Counted from the first letter of the stretch, positions 22,492 through 31,905 are shown. The stretch is DNA of 32,033 nt from CAG-307 sp964524125 (GCA_964524125.1 CAZGBY010000014.1:1-32033); one strand, 5' to 3'. The notes: generated by a model not told the origin, from the sequence alone. A program made the numbers and translations.

Positions 22492-24264
22492 TTAATCCTC
22501 TTGTTTCATCATATGTATTTCATATGAATCAATTTTAAGACCTATACGTTGTCCGACTTCAACATTTTGGTAATCTTCAACTATTAAATTAATACCTTCA
22601 CATAAAACATTCATTTCAAAATGAATACCTGTAAAAACAGATTTAGTCACAACACCTTGTAAAATAGCACTATCAGGATCATCAAGTACTAAATCAAAAT
22701 CTTCAGGTCTAATTACAGCATTTACAGTTTCTCCTACTTCAAAAGTAGTAATATATGTATCAAATGAAGCACCTAAGAAATTAAATACTTTATCTCCTTC
22801 ATATATTCCTTCTAATATATTTGCACCATCATAATTTGCAAGTATTTTTTCTTTTTTCTCTGTAATAGATTCAACATAAATATTATTAGGGAATACATTA
22901 AATCCTATTTCTTCACCCACATTAAATTTATCTTCAGATTCAACTTTAATTATAGCGCCTGCAATATCTACTTCCATTATATATTCACTAACATGGAATT
23001 TAATAGATTTAACAATACCTTTAATCTTAGCAGATTCTAAAGGTACAATATCAAAGTCTTCTTTTTCTACAATAATATATACCTTATCACCAGGTTCTAA
23101 ATCAAGAGATGATACTTTAAATGTTTTATTTAACATAGTAAGTCTTCTTTTATCGGAATAAATAGCTGGTATGATATTAGCATCTCCAATAAATGTAGCC
23201 ACAAACTTATTTGTAGGAGTATTATAAATATCTTCAGGTCTACCAATTTGTTGAATTTTACCTGAGTTCATAACAACTACAGTATCAGACATAACCATAG
23301 CTTCTTCTTGATCATGAGTTACAAAAATAAATGTAATGCCAAGTTTTTGTTGAAGTTCTCTAAGTTCAAGACGCATTTTCTTTCTTAGTTTTAAATCAAG
23401 TGCAGAAAGAGGTTCATCTAGCAGTAAGATTCTTGGTTTGTTTACAATTGCTCGTGCAATCGCAATTCTTTGCATCTGACCACCAGAAAGTTGATGAATC
23501 TTTCTTTTTTCATAACCTGTTAAATTAACAAGTTTTAAAGCTTTAGTAACTTCACGTTCTATTATCTCTTCTTTAAATGAACGTTTAGAAATACGACTTA
23601 ACATTTTTTGATAAATATCAATTGAAGAACAATCTTCTATCATATATTTAACAGTTTCTTTAAAATTATTTCCTTTTAAAGTAATGTTTATATCATGTTT
23701 TATTAAAAGTTCATTTAATAATTCTTTATAGTTTAAAGCTTTTCTTTGTTCTTTAGATATTAATGATATTTCTTCTTTAATACTTTCAGTTACAGATAAA
23801 TCTTTAAAATAATTTATAGCCGCGTTTAATACTTCTTTTGGTTTATTAAATTTAGAAAGATATTTTACAACATTTTCAATTTCTTCTTCATCAAAACCAT
23901 ATTCTTCCATCATATCCATAACACCAATATCATAGACATTTGAATATACATTATTTCTTAAACCAAATGCTACATTATCATAAATATTTAAATGTGGAAA
24001 TAATGCATATCTTTGAAATACAGTATTAATCGGACGCTTATGACTAGGTAGATGTCCTATTTCTTCTCCATCAAGTAATAATTCGCCTTCTTGCATAGTC
24101 TCAAATCCACCAATAATCCTTAAGGATGTGGTTTTACCACACCCTGAAGGACCAAGTAGTGTAACAAATTCATTTTCATTTATAGACATATCAAAATCTT
24201 CTAAGATTACATTATCTCCATATGTCTTTTTAATCTTCTTAAGTTCAACTAAAGTACGTGCCAT
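22492..24264 (-). CDS. potA: Polyamine ABC transporter ATPase PotA, with a large internal insertion
   Basis: The 590-residue ATPase energises polyamine uptake. Motifs are Walker A GPSGCGKT (38-45), Q-loop Gln84, signature LSGGQ (259-263), Walker B ILLLDEP (279-285) and H-loop His317. The usual distance between Q-loop and signature is about 50 residues; here it is 175, with a roughly 120-residue acidic helical insertion (about 104-232) in the helical subdomain. The C-terminal part is also longer than normal (typical PotA is about 350-380 aa) and seems to hold two TOBE-like regulatory segments (about 370-460 and 505-590). Mycoplasma PotA is also long (near 560 aa), so this may be a lineage trait. 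It has AGGAG before ATG and is first in the operon. Confidence 0.93.
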   Translation of the reverse strand: MARTLVELKKIKKTYGDNVILEDFDMSINENEFVTLLGPSGCGKTTSLRIIGGFETMQEGELLLDGEEIGHLPSHKRPINTVFQRYALFPHLNIYDNVAFGLRNNVYSNVYDIGVMDMMEEYGFDEEEIENVVKYLSKFNKPKEVLNAAINYFKDLSVTESIKEEISLISKEQRKALNYKELLNELLIKHDINITLKGNNFKETVKYMIEDCSSIDIYQKMLSRISKRSFKEEIIEREVTKALKLVNLTGYEKRKIHQLSGGQMQRIAIARAIVNKPRILLLDEPLSALDLKLRKKMRLELRELQQKLGITFIFVTHDQEEAMVMSDTVVVMNSGKIQQIGRPEDIYNTPTNKFVATFIGDANIIPAIYSDKRRLTMLNKTFKVSSLDLEPGDKVYIIVEKEDFDIVPLESAKIKGIVKSIKFHVSEYIMEVDIAGAIIKVESEDKFNVGEEIGFNVFPNNIYVESITEKKEKILANYDGANILEGIYEGDKVFNFLGASFDTYITTFEVGETVNAVIRPEDFDLVLDDPDSAILQGVVTKSVFTGIHFEMNVLCEGINLIVEDYQNVEVGQRIGLKIDSYEIHMMKQED

Positions 24265-24328
24265 TTTTTTCTCCTAAAACACAATATTTTTGTTTTATAA
24301 TACTTGTTTAAGGTATTTTTAAACTGAA

Positions 24329-24357
24329 ACAATAATATCATAAACGTATATTATTGT
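24329..24357. terminator. Palindrome between the helicase gene and potA (terminator or operator)
   Basis: ACAATAATAT (24329-24338) and ATATTATTGT (24348-24357) form a perfect 10-bp stem with a 9-nt loop, about 40 nt beyond the stop of the large helicase gene and 65 nt before the potA start. The stem is all but one A/T pairs per turn, and the T-run after it is weak, so an operator for potA is as likely as a terminator. Confidence 0.4.
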
Positions 24358-24395
24358 AAATAATTATTCATTATAAATAATTAATATATTAACAA

Positions 24396-27300
24396 TTAAA
24401 ATTCTTCTATAAAATCAATAATACCATTTTCTTCTTTAATAACACCTTTTTCGATTAAAATATCAATAATTCTATCAAATATAACTTTAGTTTGACTAGA
24501 ACCTTTAGGATATCCCACAAGTATATTAAATTCAGAATATAATATTTTTTTAGAAGTAGTTTTTACCTTTTTGATAACTCTTTTTAAACCATCTTCTAAC
24601 TCTTCTACATAAATAGAGTCAATTTTCGGATAATAATTTAAGTCTTTATCATATCTACGGAATGAAACTGAATATAAATCTTGAGGTTTTAGAATAAAAC
24701 CTATAACTTTATGAAGATTATTTTCAAACAAGATATCTTCTATATCTTTTTCCATTTCAGCTTCAAGAGTTAAAGATAATCTATTTTTACCATAAAATGG
24801 TAATATTAATTTCTTTAAATCATTTATTTTTATAGGTGATAATTTATAAATTACATCTAATATAGCGTCTTCTTTAGACTTTAATTTTAAAGCCTCTTCA
24901 ATAATTTCATTTGTATTTGGATATATCATAAATAAAGATTCAATAGTTTCTGATTCTAAATTATCTTGTTCATGATATAAAGAATCATCTTCTTCTGTAT
25001 AATTTTCTTCTTTATTTTTTGTAAGGATATCCAAAATTTCATTATGATATAAATCTTTATTTTTAAAATAAGGTAAACTCCAAATATGATATAAAGACCA
25101 ACCTCTTAGTTTTAGTACATTATCAATTAAAGCATTTCTATCTTTGATAGTATTTAGCATTTGATAATTATCTCCATCAGTCAATATACCAAGAATTACC
25201 TTATTTTCATCATTCGGATCTAGTATAGCTAAATCTATTTTATATCCAGAATATCCAATATTTTTAACTGTTTTAAATCCTTTCGATTCTAAATAAGAAG
25301 ATACACTTTTAATAATTCCATTGTTTGTCTTATTTTCTTTAAATTGAATATTTTTAATATTTTTCGCAAACTCAACATAATCATGTAACATAATAACACC
25401 TTTATTTTGAGTTTTTGATAAATTAAACATATCTGGTGATAAAGATGTAACTAAAATAACACTTTCTTTAGCTCGTGTAATAGCTACATTTAATCTTCTA
25501 TATCCTCCATCTTTATTAATAGGTCCAAAGTTTAAAGATAATTTACCTTTTTCATCAGGACCAAATGTTGTAGATAAGATTATGATATCTCTTTCATCAC
25601 CTTGAACTGATTCAAGATTTTTTACAAAAAATTGTTCTTCTTTATCATATGAGAAGAAATCTTCATATTGTGGATTTTTAAGACGCTCATGACGAATTAA
25701 TCTTTCAATATATTTTTGCTCAGCCATATTAAATGTAACAACACCTAAAGATTTATCAGGTTGAGTTGATGCTATATTAAATACAATTTCAACAACTCTT
25801 TTTGCTTCTTCTTGATTTATTCTTTTTCCATGAATATAAGTACCATTTTCTACAAATTCGTATTTAAGACCTAAATTATTTGAAATATTAGAACTAGCAA
25901 ATGTAGTTAAGTCATGATATATTTCTTTATTTGAAAAAGCTATTAATGTTTCATCCTTAGATCTATAATGCCATTTTAGCATTATCTTAGGAAGCGATGT
26001 TAAAGCTTCATCTAAGATAGATTCATAAGTTTGTACACTGTCATCATCTTCGTCATCATCATCTTCTTCAAAACTATCAAAGAATGAAGTTGGAGGTAAT
26101 TGCTCATTATCACCAACAATTATGATTTGGTCTGCTCTATACATCGCACCAACTGCATTTTCAGTAGTTATTTGCGAAGCTTCATCAAAAATTACACAAT
26201 CAAAATGGAAAGCATCACTATCTAGATATGTAGCTACACTCAATGGTGACATCATAAATATTGGTTTTAAATCCATTAATATATTAGGTATTTCCTTAAA
26301 TAATAATCTTAATGTTTTAAGTTTACGTTTTTTATTAGCTTCTTGAAGTAGAGTTTTAACCTCATAATTAGATGCCATTACAGAATCAAGTTCAGGCCAA
26401 GATTTTGTTACTAGTTCTTTTATTTTAACTTTAGCTATTTCTTTCATTTTTAAGTCTACTGTTTGATATTTTTCAAGTAGATTATTTAAAAATACTCCTG
26501 AATAGATATCTAATTTAGAATTATCATTTAAATAAGTTTCAACAATAAGCTCATAAAATCTTTTTAAGAATGCGTTTTTATAATCAGATGGTTTTATATT
26601 TAACTTTAAACATTCTTTTTTAAATGAAGAAATACGCTTATCAAGTTTTTGATATGAACTTATGAATTCAATATATTCATACATCTTATCAAAATAAATA
26701 TAGCAAGTATTTAATTTTGTTGATAATAACATTGGATTTTCATCTTTTAAATTATAATCAAAATAATCATTAAGCTTATCTATATGTTCTTCAAGTTCAG
26801 GTTTTAATCTATTAATCTTTTCAATTAATAACATTAAATAAGCTTCATTTTTAGCATCTTGAAGTTTTAATAGTAAATCATCATAAGATGGTATATCTAA
26901 TGATTTAGAACCTTCTTCTTTGATTTTCAATGCATATAAAATATTATTTAGTTCATAAAAATTAGTTAATTGACCAAAATAGTATTCTGAAAAATGTTCT
27001 TGAAGTGGCATATCTATTTTCTTTATTTCGATATAAGATTGTTTTAAATTATTAAGTTTTTTAATGTCTTCAAGTTCTTCTTCATATTTCATATTTTTTG
27101 GAGTGAGTAAATATGATTCTAACATTTCATCAAGTTTTTTATAACCGAATAATCTTTTAACTTTATTTTCATATCCTTCAAGTTCTTGTAATATTTCATA
27201 AGAATCTAAATCTAAGAAACTTAATTTATATTTTTTAATTAAATAATCTTTTATTTCTTTATTTTCTTTATATAATTTTTCTAAACGAACTGATACATTA

Positions 27301-29039
27301 TAAATGTTAGATGCATTTTCGATACTTAAATATTTTTTGTCAATATCTTTAAGTGTTATACAGCTTGATGTAAAATTAATTATTTCATCTAAATTTCTAA
27401 TATCTTTTATTGTTATATCAAAAGTTGACTTTAAATCTTTAATAACTAACATTAATTTATCTAAAACACCTTTAGACGAAATTAGTAATGATTTAAAATA
27501 TGATTCTTCTTTTTTAGTTAATTTATTTTTACTAAACAAGTAAAAAGGATGTGATTTAGGATCATCACCAAGTCTTTTAGATACATTTGCAAACAACTCG
27601 ATTTGTTCTAAATATTCATCAAGCATAGAAGATGAAATACTTAATGGATTTTCAATTTTAAAATCCATATGAGGAATATTATCAAATGAACTAATTTTAG
27701 ATACAAGTTCATAAATACTTAAATTTAATGACTTAATTTTTTTAAGCATTTCTTTTAAATATAAATCTAATTTCAACATTAGATTTTCATCAAGTGCCAT
27801 ATCATCTTTAGCTTTTTTAGAAACTCTAACTCTATTTTTTTGTACAGATTGTAAATTATCATTAATACCTTTTACTATGTCTTTTTTATTAGCTTTTGTA
27901 TCAAATAAAGGTAAGGCATACATATCTAAATTACATTTTTTTAAGTTTCTATAAACTACTTCTAATGCTGATTTTTTTTCGCATACGAATAAAACTTTTT
28001 TATTGTTTGCAATAAGTTCAGCTAACATATTAGTAATAGTTTGACTCTTACCAGTACCTGGTGGTCCTTGAAGTACAAAACTTAAACCCTGTTTAGCATA
28101 GTATATAGCCTTATATTGACTAGAGTCAGCTGCTAGAACTTGGTTTTGTTCTTCTTGTGATTCAATTTTATCTAAATTTAAATCATCTATTTTAATATTT
28201 TCATTTAAATTAGAAGGCATACCTGACATAGCTTTAATTACATTACTTTGAATTATTTTATCCTCGTTATTAACTAAATCTTGATACATCATAATCTTAG
28301 AAAATGAAAATAGACCAATATAAATTTCATTTAAAACTTTAAATTTTAATTTAGATACAGTTTTTGATACAAAATTTAAATAATCTTTAAGTTCCATACC
28401 TTCTTGTTTAGAAAGATCTATTTTATAATCTAATTTAAATTTATGTACTATATTATCATTAACTATAAAATCATCATCTAAAGGTTTTACTTTAAATGGA
28501 TCACTAATACTTTTTTGAGTTATTTCAATAGGTACAAGTGCTAGTGGTGCTAAAAATTCTTGACCTTCTTCTTTATAAGATAACAATCCAAATGAAATAA
28601 ATAAAGCATTAACGCCATTTTCTTCATAATATAAATTACCTTTTTTACTTAAATTATTTAATACATTATTTAATTTATTTGTAATAGTAGTTGAAAAAAA
28701 GTACTTTTTAGTTTTTAAAGGTTTAAATCTTGATTTTATTTCTAATATTTCATCTTTAGTATATCTTTCTTTATAATATACCATTTTACCTAGTGCATTA
28801 GTAAGTTTACCTTCTACTGATTCATCTAGCATTTCATCTAAATCTTTAACATTATCAAATAATTTTGCAAATTCATAATTGTTTGATTCCATAAAATCAT
28901 CATATAATTTATAAAAATCATCAGGTACAATTTCAACTGTTGATCTTACACTTTTTTTAAAGTTTATGAGTCTGTTACGCTTACCTATATCAAGTAGGCG
29001 TCTTTTATATTTTGCAAGTTTTCGTTTCAATTCACTCAT
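24396..29039 (-). CDS. DUF4011 / SF1 helicase / Vsr-like nuclease / DUF3320 protein
   Basis: This very large protein (1547 aa) has a DUF4011-type N-terminus (LAKYKRRLLDIGKRNRLINF), then a split SF1 helicase. Walker A GPPGTGKSQT lies near residue 327, Walker B IFDEAS near 950, GDNEQLPP near 980, VQGDERD near 1149 and LNVAITRAKES near 1188. A Vsr-like (MTES_1575-type) restriction fold follows with KIDLAILDP near 1270, ILTDGDNY near 1288 and LRGWSLYHIWS near 1310, then a C-terminal DUF3320-like segment. The domain set is typical of a large bacterial family suspected to act on foreign or damaged nucleic acid; no role is proven. It starts 2 nt after rsuA's stop and is translationally coupled to it. 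Confidence 0.88.
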   Translation of the reverse strand: MSELKRKLAKYKRRLLDIGKRNRLINFKKSVRSTVEIVPDDFYKLYDDFMESNNYEFAKLFDNVKDLDEMLDESVEGKLTNALGKMVYYKERYTKDEILEIKSRFKPLKTKKYFFSTTITNKLNNVLNNLSKKGNLYYEENGVNALFISFGLLSYKEEGQEFLAPLALVPIEITQKSISDPFKVKPLDDDFIVNDNIVHKFKLDYKIDLSKQEGMELKDYLNFVSKTVSKLKFKVLNEIYIGLFSFSKIMMYQDLVNNEDKIIQSNVIKAMSGMPSNLNENIKIDDLNLDKIESQEEQNQVLAADSSQYKAIYYAKQGLSFVLQGPPGTGKSQTITNMLAELIANNKKVLFVCEKKSALEVVYRNLKKCNLDMYALPLFDTKANKKDIVKGINDNLQSVQKNRVRVSKKAKDDMALDENLMLKLDLYLKEMLKKIKSLNLSIYELVSKISSFDNIPHMDFKIENPLSISSSMLDEYLEQIELFANVSKRLGDDPKSHPFYLFSKNKLTKKEESYFKSLLISSKGVLDKLMLVIKDLKSTFDITIKDIRNLDEIINFTSSCITLKDIDKKYLSIENASNIYNVSVRLEKLYKENKEIKDYLIKKYKLSFLDLDSYEILQELEGYENKVKRLFGYKKLDEMLESYLLTPKNMKYEEELEDIKKLNNLKQSYIEIKKIDMPLQEHFSEYYFGQLTNFYELNNILYALKIKEEGSKSLDIPSYDDLLLKLQDAKNEAYLMLLIEKINRLKPELEEHIDKLNDYFDYNLKDENPMLLSTKLNTCYIYFDKMYEYIEFISSYQKLDKRISSFKKECLKLNIKPSDYKNAFLKRFYELIVETYLNDNSKLDIYSGVFLNNLLEKYQTVDLKMKEIAKVKIKELVTKSWPELDSVMASNYEVKTLLQEANKKRKLKTLRLLFKEIPNILMDLKPIFMMSPLSVATYLDSDAFHFDCVIFDEASQITTENAVGAMYRADQIIIVGDNEQLPPTSFFDSFEEDDDDEDDDSVQTYESILDEALTSLPKIMLKWHYRSKDETLIAFSNKEIYHDLTTFASSNISNNLGLKYEFVENGTYIHGKRINQEEAKRVVEIVFNIASTQPDKSLGVVTFNMAEQKYIERLIRHERLKNPQYEDFFSYDKEEQFFVKNLESVQGDERDIIILSTTFGPDEKGKLSLNFGPINKDGGYRRLNVAITRAKESVILVTSLSPDMFNLSKTQNKGVIMLHDYVEFAKNIKNIQFKENKTNNGIIKSVSSYLESKGFKTVKNIGYSGYKIDLAILDPNDENKVILGILTDGDNYQMLNTIKDRNALIDNVLKLRGWSLYHIWSLPYFKNKDLYHNEILDILTKNKEENYTEEDDSLYHEQDNLESETIESLFMIYPNTNEIIEEALKLKSKEDAILDVIYKLSPIKINDLKKLILPFYGKNRLSLTLEAEMEKDIEDILFENNLHKVIGFILKPQDLYSVSFRRYDKDLNYYPKIDSIYVEELEDGLKRVIKKVKTTSKKILYSEFNILVGYPKGSSQTKVIFDRIIDILIEKGVIKEENGIIDFIEEF

Positions 29040-29041
29040 CC

Positions 29042-29749
29042 CTATTCTTCTATATCTTTTAATTTATTAATTTCGTCTTTTGTTAATAGTCTATAATTTG
29101 AAAGTTCTAAATTATCATCTAAATTTAAAGAACCAAAAGAAACCCTTTTTAAATAAGTAACTTTCATATTTAAAGCTGCCATCATTCTTTTTACCTGATG
29201 ATATTTACCTTCGTGAATATAAATATATGCTTCATTATCATTTATAAGTTCAAACTTAGATGGAAGAGTTTGATAACCGTCATCTAAGATTATACCACTA
29301 TCAAATTCTTTTAAATATTCTTCTTTAAAACAACCTTCAAATTTTAAATAATATTTTTTCCAAACATGATATTTAGGTGATAGCATTTTATGAGCTAATT
29401 TACCATCATTAGTTATTAATAACAATCCTTCAGTATCAATATCAAGTCTTCCTACTGGAAAGATGTTCATCTTAGAATATTCTGGCATTAAATCTATTAC
29501 TGTTTTATATCTTGGGTCAAATGTAGCACTTATTACATCTTGTGGTTTATTTAACATTATGTAAATAAATTCTTGATAATCAACTGTACTCCCATCAAAT
29601 GTTATTTCATCATCAATAGGATTAACCTTAAAATCATCATTAGTTATTATTTCACCATTAACCATAAAATATCCTTTACGGATATATTCTTTTACTTCTT
29701 TTCTCGAACCATAATTCATATGAGCAAGTATTTTATCAAGTCTTTCCAT
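29042..29749 (-). CDS. rsuA: 16S rRNA pseudouridine synthase, RsuA/RluB family
   Basis: The 235-residue enzyme turns a uridine of rRNA (U516 of 16S rRNA in RsuA) into pseudouridine. It has an N-terminal S4 RNA-binding domain (MERLDKILAHMNYGSRKEVKEYI, residues 1-60) and the catalytic GRLDIDTEGLLL motif (residues 100-111, Asp103 nucleophile). VGRLD and KYHQVKRM are family hallmarks. AAAGGA lies 8 nt before ATG and a TTGTCA promoter is upstream. The RsuA versus RluB choice is based on short length and overall form. Confidence 0.9.
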   Translation of the reverse strand: MERLDKILAHMNYGSRKEVKEYIRKGYFMVNGEIITNDDFKVNPIDDEITFDGSTVDYQEFIYIMLNKPQDVISATFDPRYKTVIDLMPEYSKMNIFPVGRLDIDTEGLLLITNDGKLAHKMLSPKYHVWKKYYLKFEGCFKEEYLKEFDSGIILDDGYQTLPSKFELINDNEAYIYIHEGKYHQVKRMMAALNMKVTYLKRVSFGSLNLDDNLELSNYRLLTKDEINKLKDIEE

Positions 29750-29804
29750 AGTATCAATCCTTTAAAATATAATATGAATATATTATATATTAAAAGAGGA
29801 AAAA

Positions 29805-29833
29805 TATAAAGAATTTAAGGTAAATTATGACAA
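29805..29833 (-). promoter_or_regulatory. Promoter of the rsuA/helicase operon
   Basis: On the minus strand -35 TTGTCA (29828-29833) is followed 17 nt later by a TTTATA-like -10 (about 29805-29810), about 55 nt before the rsuA start codon. It diverges from the tRNA-Cys promoter. Confidence 0.45.
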
Positions 29834-29913
29834 CTTTTTTAAGATATTATTCTAATAAAATTAAATTAAATTTTCAGTCTAAAATTTTTATTTTTAAATT
29901 TTATTTTTTTTCA

Positions 29914-29942
29914 TTGACAACACAACTTTGAATTGATATAAT
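29914..29942 (+). promoter_or_regulatory. Consensus promoter of tRNA-Cys
   Basis: Perfect -35 TTGACA (29914-29919), 17-nt spacer, perfect -10 TATAAT (29937-29942), 18 nt before the tRNA 5' end. Confidence 0.9.
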
Positions 29943-29960
29943 AAAAGAGCTTAAATAAAT

Positions 29961-30035
29961 GGGCTGGTAGCCAAGTGGTAAGGCAAGGCACTGCAACTGC
30001 CTGATGCGGGGGTTCAAATCCGTCCCGGCCCTCCA
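29961..30035 (+). tRNA. tRNA-Cys (anticodon GCA)
   Basis: GGGCTGG (29961-29967) pairs with CCGGCCC (30025-30031), with discriminator T and an encoded CCA (30033-30035). The anticodon arm AGGCA/CTGCAAC/TGCCT shows GCA at positions 34-36. The T-loop TTCAAAT is normal. The T-stem GGGGG/CCGTC contains one G-G mismatch and one G-U pair, a small oddity for an otherwise standard tRNA. A 66-residue minus-strand reading frame here is a shadow. Confidence 0.95.
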
Positions 30036-30047
30036 TTTAAGAAATTT

Positions 30048-30077
30048 AGTTTGATACTTGTGTATTAAACTTTTTTT
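30048..30077 (+). terminator. Terminator of tRNA-Cys
   Basis: AGTTTGATAC (30048-30057) and GTATTAAACT (30062-30071) form a 10-bp stem with one G-U pair and a 4-nt loop, followed by a run of T (to 30077). Confidence 0.85.
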
Positions 30078-30079
30078 AT

Positions 30080-30186
30080 TAATAATTTTATATAAAGTCA
30101 TCGGAGGATATATAATCGTAATTATATAATCGATAAGATGTCGAGTGAGCTCGGTTATTTTTTTTAAAATAACCTTTTTTTATTTT
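30080..30186 (+). promoter_or_regulatory. Attenuator-like leader upstream of the MATE exporter
   Basis: GGTTATTTT (30153-30161) with AAAATAACC (30166-30174) and a following T-run (30175-30181) is a perfect 9-bp intrinsic terminator ending 5 nt before the gene's AGGAGG. The segment ATAATCGA (30126-30133) can pair over 8 bp with TCGGTTAT (30151-30158), which overlaps the terminator stem, so the two helices exclude each other. ATAATCG is repeated at 30112-30118. A short frame (MSSELGYFF, 30138-30167) has no good ribosome binding site. I do not recognise a known riboswitch class. Confidence 0.5.
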
Positions 30187-30199
30187 AGGAGGTACATTT

Positions 30200-31522
30200 A
30201 TGCAAATTGATGGTCATTTTACATGGAAAAAAATTTTTATTTATACTTTGCCACCAATTCTAATGATGATATTTACATCTCTTTACGGAATCGTAGATGG
30301 ATTTTTCGTATCAAACTTTGTAGGTGAAACCGAATATTCATCTGTAAATTTTGTAATGCCAGTGATAATGATATTAGCATCAATAGGCTTTATGATAGGT
30401 AGTGGTGGTTCTGCATTAATATCTAAAACATTAGGTGAAGGTAAAAAAGAGAAAGCTAATCAAATATTTTCTTTATTAGTATATATTTCTTTAATATGCG
30501 GAGTTGTATTAGGAATTTTAGCAATAATACTATTAAAACCTTTAGTAATATTACTTGGTGCTAAAGGTGATATGATAGAAAAATCAGTTTTATATGGTAG
30601 AATTCTTCTTTTTGTATTACCACTTTATATATTACAATACGAATTTCAAACTTTAATCATAACATCTCAAAAACAAACACTTGGATTAATAATAACTTTA
30701 ATATCAGGATGTACAAATATAATTTTAGATGCTCTATTTATTGTAGTATTTAAATGGGGAATTATAGGAGCTGCAGTCGCTTCAGCAATAGCTCAAAGTT
30801 TAGGTGGAATAATTCCTTTAATATATTTTTCAAGAAAAAATTCTAGTTTATTAAAACTTGGAAAAACAAATCTAGATTTTAAAGCATTACGACAAGCTTG
30901 TTTAAACGGATCTTCTGAATTTATTTCAAATGTAGCTATGTCAATACTTAGCATTGTATTTAACTATCAACTAATGAAGTTTTATGGGGAATTTGGAGTC
31001 GCAGCATACGGCACTTATATGTATGTAGGTTTAATATTCTACGCTATATTTATAGGCTATATATCTGGTATGGCACCAATTATAGGTTATAATTACGGTG
31101 CTAAATGTGAAGATGAAATAAAAAGTATATTTAAAAAATCTTTATTTGTAATTGCTATAAGTTCAATTTTAATGACAATTCTTGGTATTTTACTTGCACG
31201 TCCTTTATCTTTGATATTCGTAAGTTATAATGAAGAATTATTAAATCTAACCATTCACGTACTTTCAATCGCATCTATATCTTTTTTATTTAGTGGAATA
31301 TCTGTATTTTCATCTGGATTTTTTACTTCTCTTAATGATGGTGTAACATCTGCTTGTATTTCATTTGGTAGAACTTTTTTATTTCAAATAGGTCTAGTAC
31401 TTATTTTACCTTTATTTTTAAAAGAAAGTGGCATTTGGTATTCTATAATTATATCAGAAATTTGTGCTGCAATTGTAAGTATTTTCTTTTTAATAATTAA
31501 AAAGAAAAAGTATAATTACTAA
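30200..31522 (+). CDS. MATE family efflux transporter
   Basis: The 440-residue membrane protein has about twelve hydrophobic helices and the MATE hallmarks. WKKIFIYTLPPILMMIFTSLYGIVDGFFV opens the first helices, and GSGGSALISKTLGEG (around residues 68-82) and GMAPIIGYNYGAK (about 292-304) are conserved at equivalent places in the two halves. MATE proteins expel cationic drugs, dyes or metabolites in exchange for Na+ or H+. The start is set by AGGAGG 7 nt upstream. It is preceded by a leader with a terminator-like hairpin, so its expression is probably conditional. The substrate is unknown. Confidence 0.93.
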   Translation: MQIDGHFTWKKIFIYTLPPILMMIFTSLYGIVDGFFVSNFVGETEYSSVNFVMPVIMILASIGFMIGSGGSALISKTLGEGKKEKANQIFSLLVYISLICGVVLGILAIILLKPLVILLGAKGDMIEKSVLYGRILLFVLPLYILQYEFQTLIITSQKQTLGLIITLISGCTNIILDALFIVVFKWGIIGAAVASAIAQSLGGIIPLIYFSRKNSSLLKLGKTNLDFKALRQACLNGSSEFISNVAMSILSIVFNYQLMKFYGEFGVAAYGTYMYVGLIFYAIFIGYISGMAPIIGYNYGAKCEDEIKSIFKKSLFVIAISSILMTILGILLARPLSLIFVSYNEELLNLTIHVLSIASISFLFSGISVFSSGFFTSLNDGVTSACISFGRTFLFQIGLVLILPLFLKESGIWYSIIISEICAAIVSIFFLIIKKKKYNY

Positions 31523-31533
31523 ATAATGTTAAA

Positions 31534-31570
31534 AAGTTGGTTTAAATAAAAAATAAACCAACTTCTTTTA
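31534..31570. terminator. Bidirectional terminator between the MATE and zinc-ribbon genes
   Basis: AAGTTGGTTTA (31534-31544) and TAAACCAACTT (31554-31564) form an 11-bp stem with a 9-nt A-rich loop. T-rich sequence follows on the plus strand and A-rich sequence precedes it. It lies between two converging genes. Confidence 0.8.
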
Positions 31571-31572
31571 AT

Positions 31573-31905
31573 TTAGAAATAATAAATAAAATTTCTTAAA
31601 AAAATAACCCATATTATTGATGATACAATAGAAAGCACAACTGATACTATAGCACCAATTAATGCACCCTTACCTGCTTTTTTAGCATTTTTAGGTTGCT
31701 CTTCAGACCAAATTAAATATAATATTAGACCAATGATTGGAATGAAAAAACCTAAAACTAACCAGCCATTATTTCCTGTATCATTAGAATTCACCTGATT
31801 ATTATTTATAGATTGAGTTGATGTATTTTCTTCTTTTTGTGGCGCACCACAATTAGGACAAAATAATACATCTTCTATTTCTTTTCCACAATTTTTACAA
31901 TACAT
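31573..31905 (-). CDS. Zinc-ribbon membrane protein
   Basis: The 110-residue protein has an N-terminal zinc ribbon, CKNC (residues 3-6) and CPNC (16-19), and a polar Asn/Ser-rich linker. Two hydrophobic helices follow near residues 48-66 (WLVLGFFIPIIGLILYLIW) and 80-103. This 'zinc-ribbon domain plus membrane segments' type is common in Firmicutes and has no assigned role; it may link a cytoplasmic metal site to the membrane. It has AGGAG before ATG and a promoter with -35 TTGAAT (31957-31962), 16-nt spacer and -10 TATAAT (31935-31940). Confidence 0.8.
   Translation of the reverse strand: MYCKNCGKEIEDVLFCPNCGAPQKEENTSTQSINNNQVNSNDTGNNGWLVLGFFIPIIGLILYLIWSEEQPKNAKKAGKGALIGAIVSVVLSIVSSIIWVIFLRNFIYYF

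Noticed and set aside
29901..30101. A 66-residue minus-strand reading frame
   Set aside because: It covers tRNA-Cys and its terminator on the opposite strand; the folded tRNA and its consensus promoter explain the sequence.
30080..30186. A fluoride or purine riboswitch before the MATE gene
   Set aside because: CCGATGACT-like sequence is present only on the opposite strand, and the conserved core and loop-loop elements of purine aptamers are absent.
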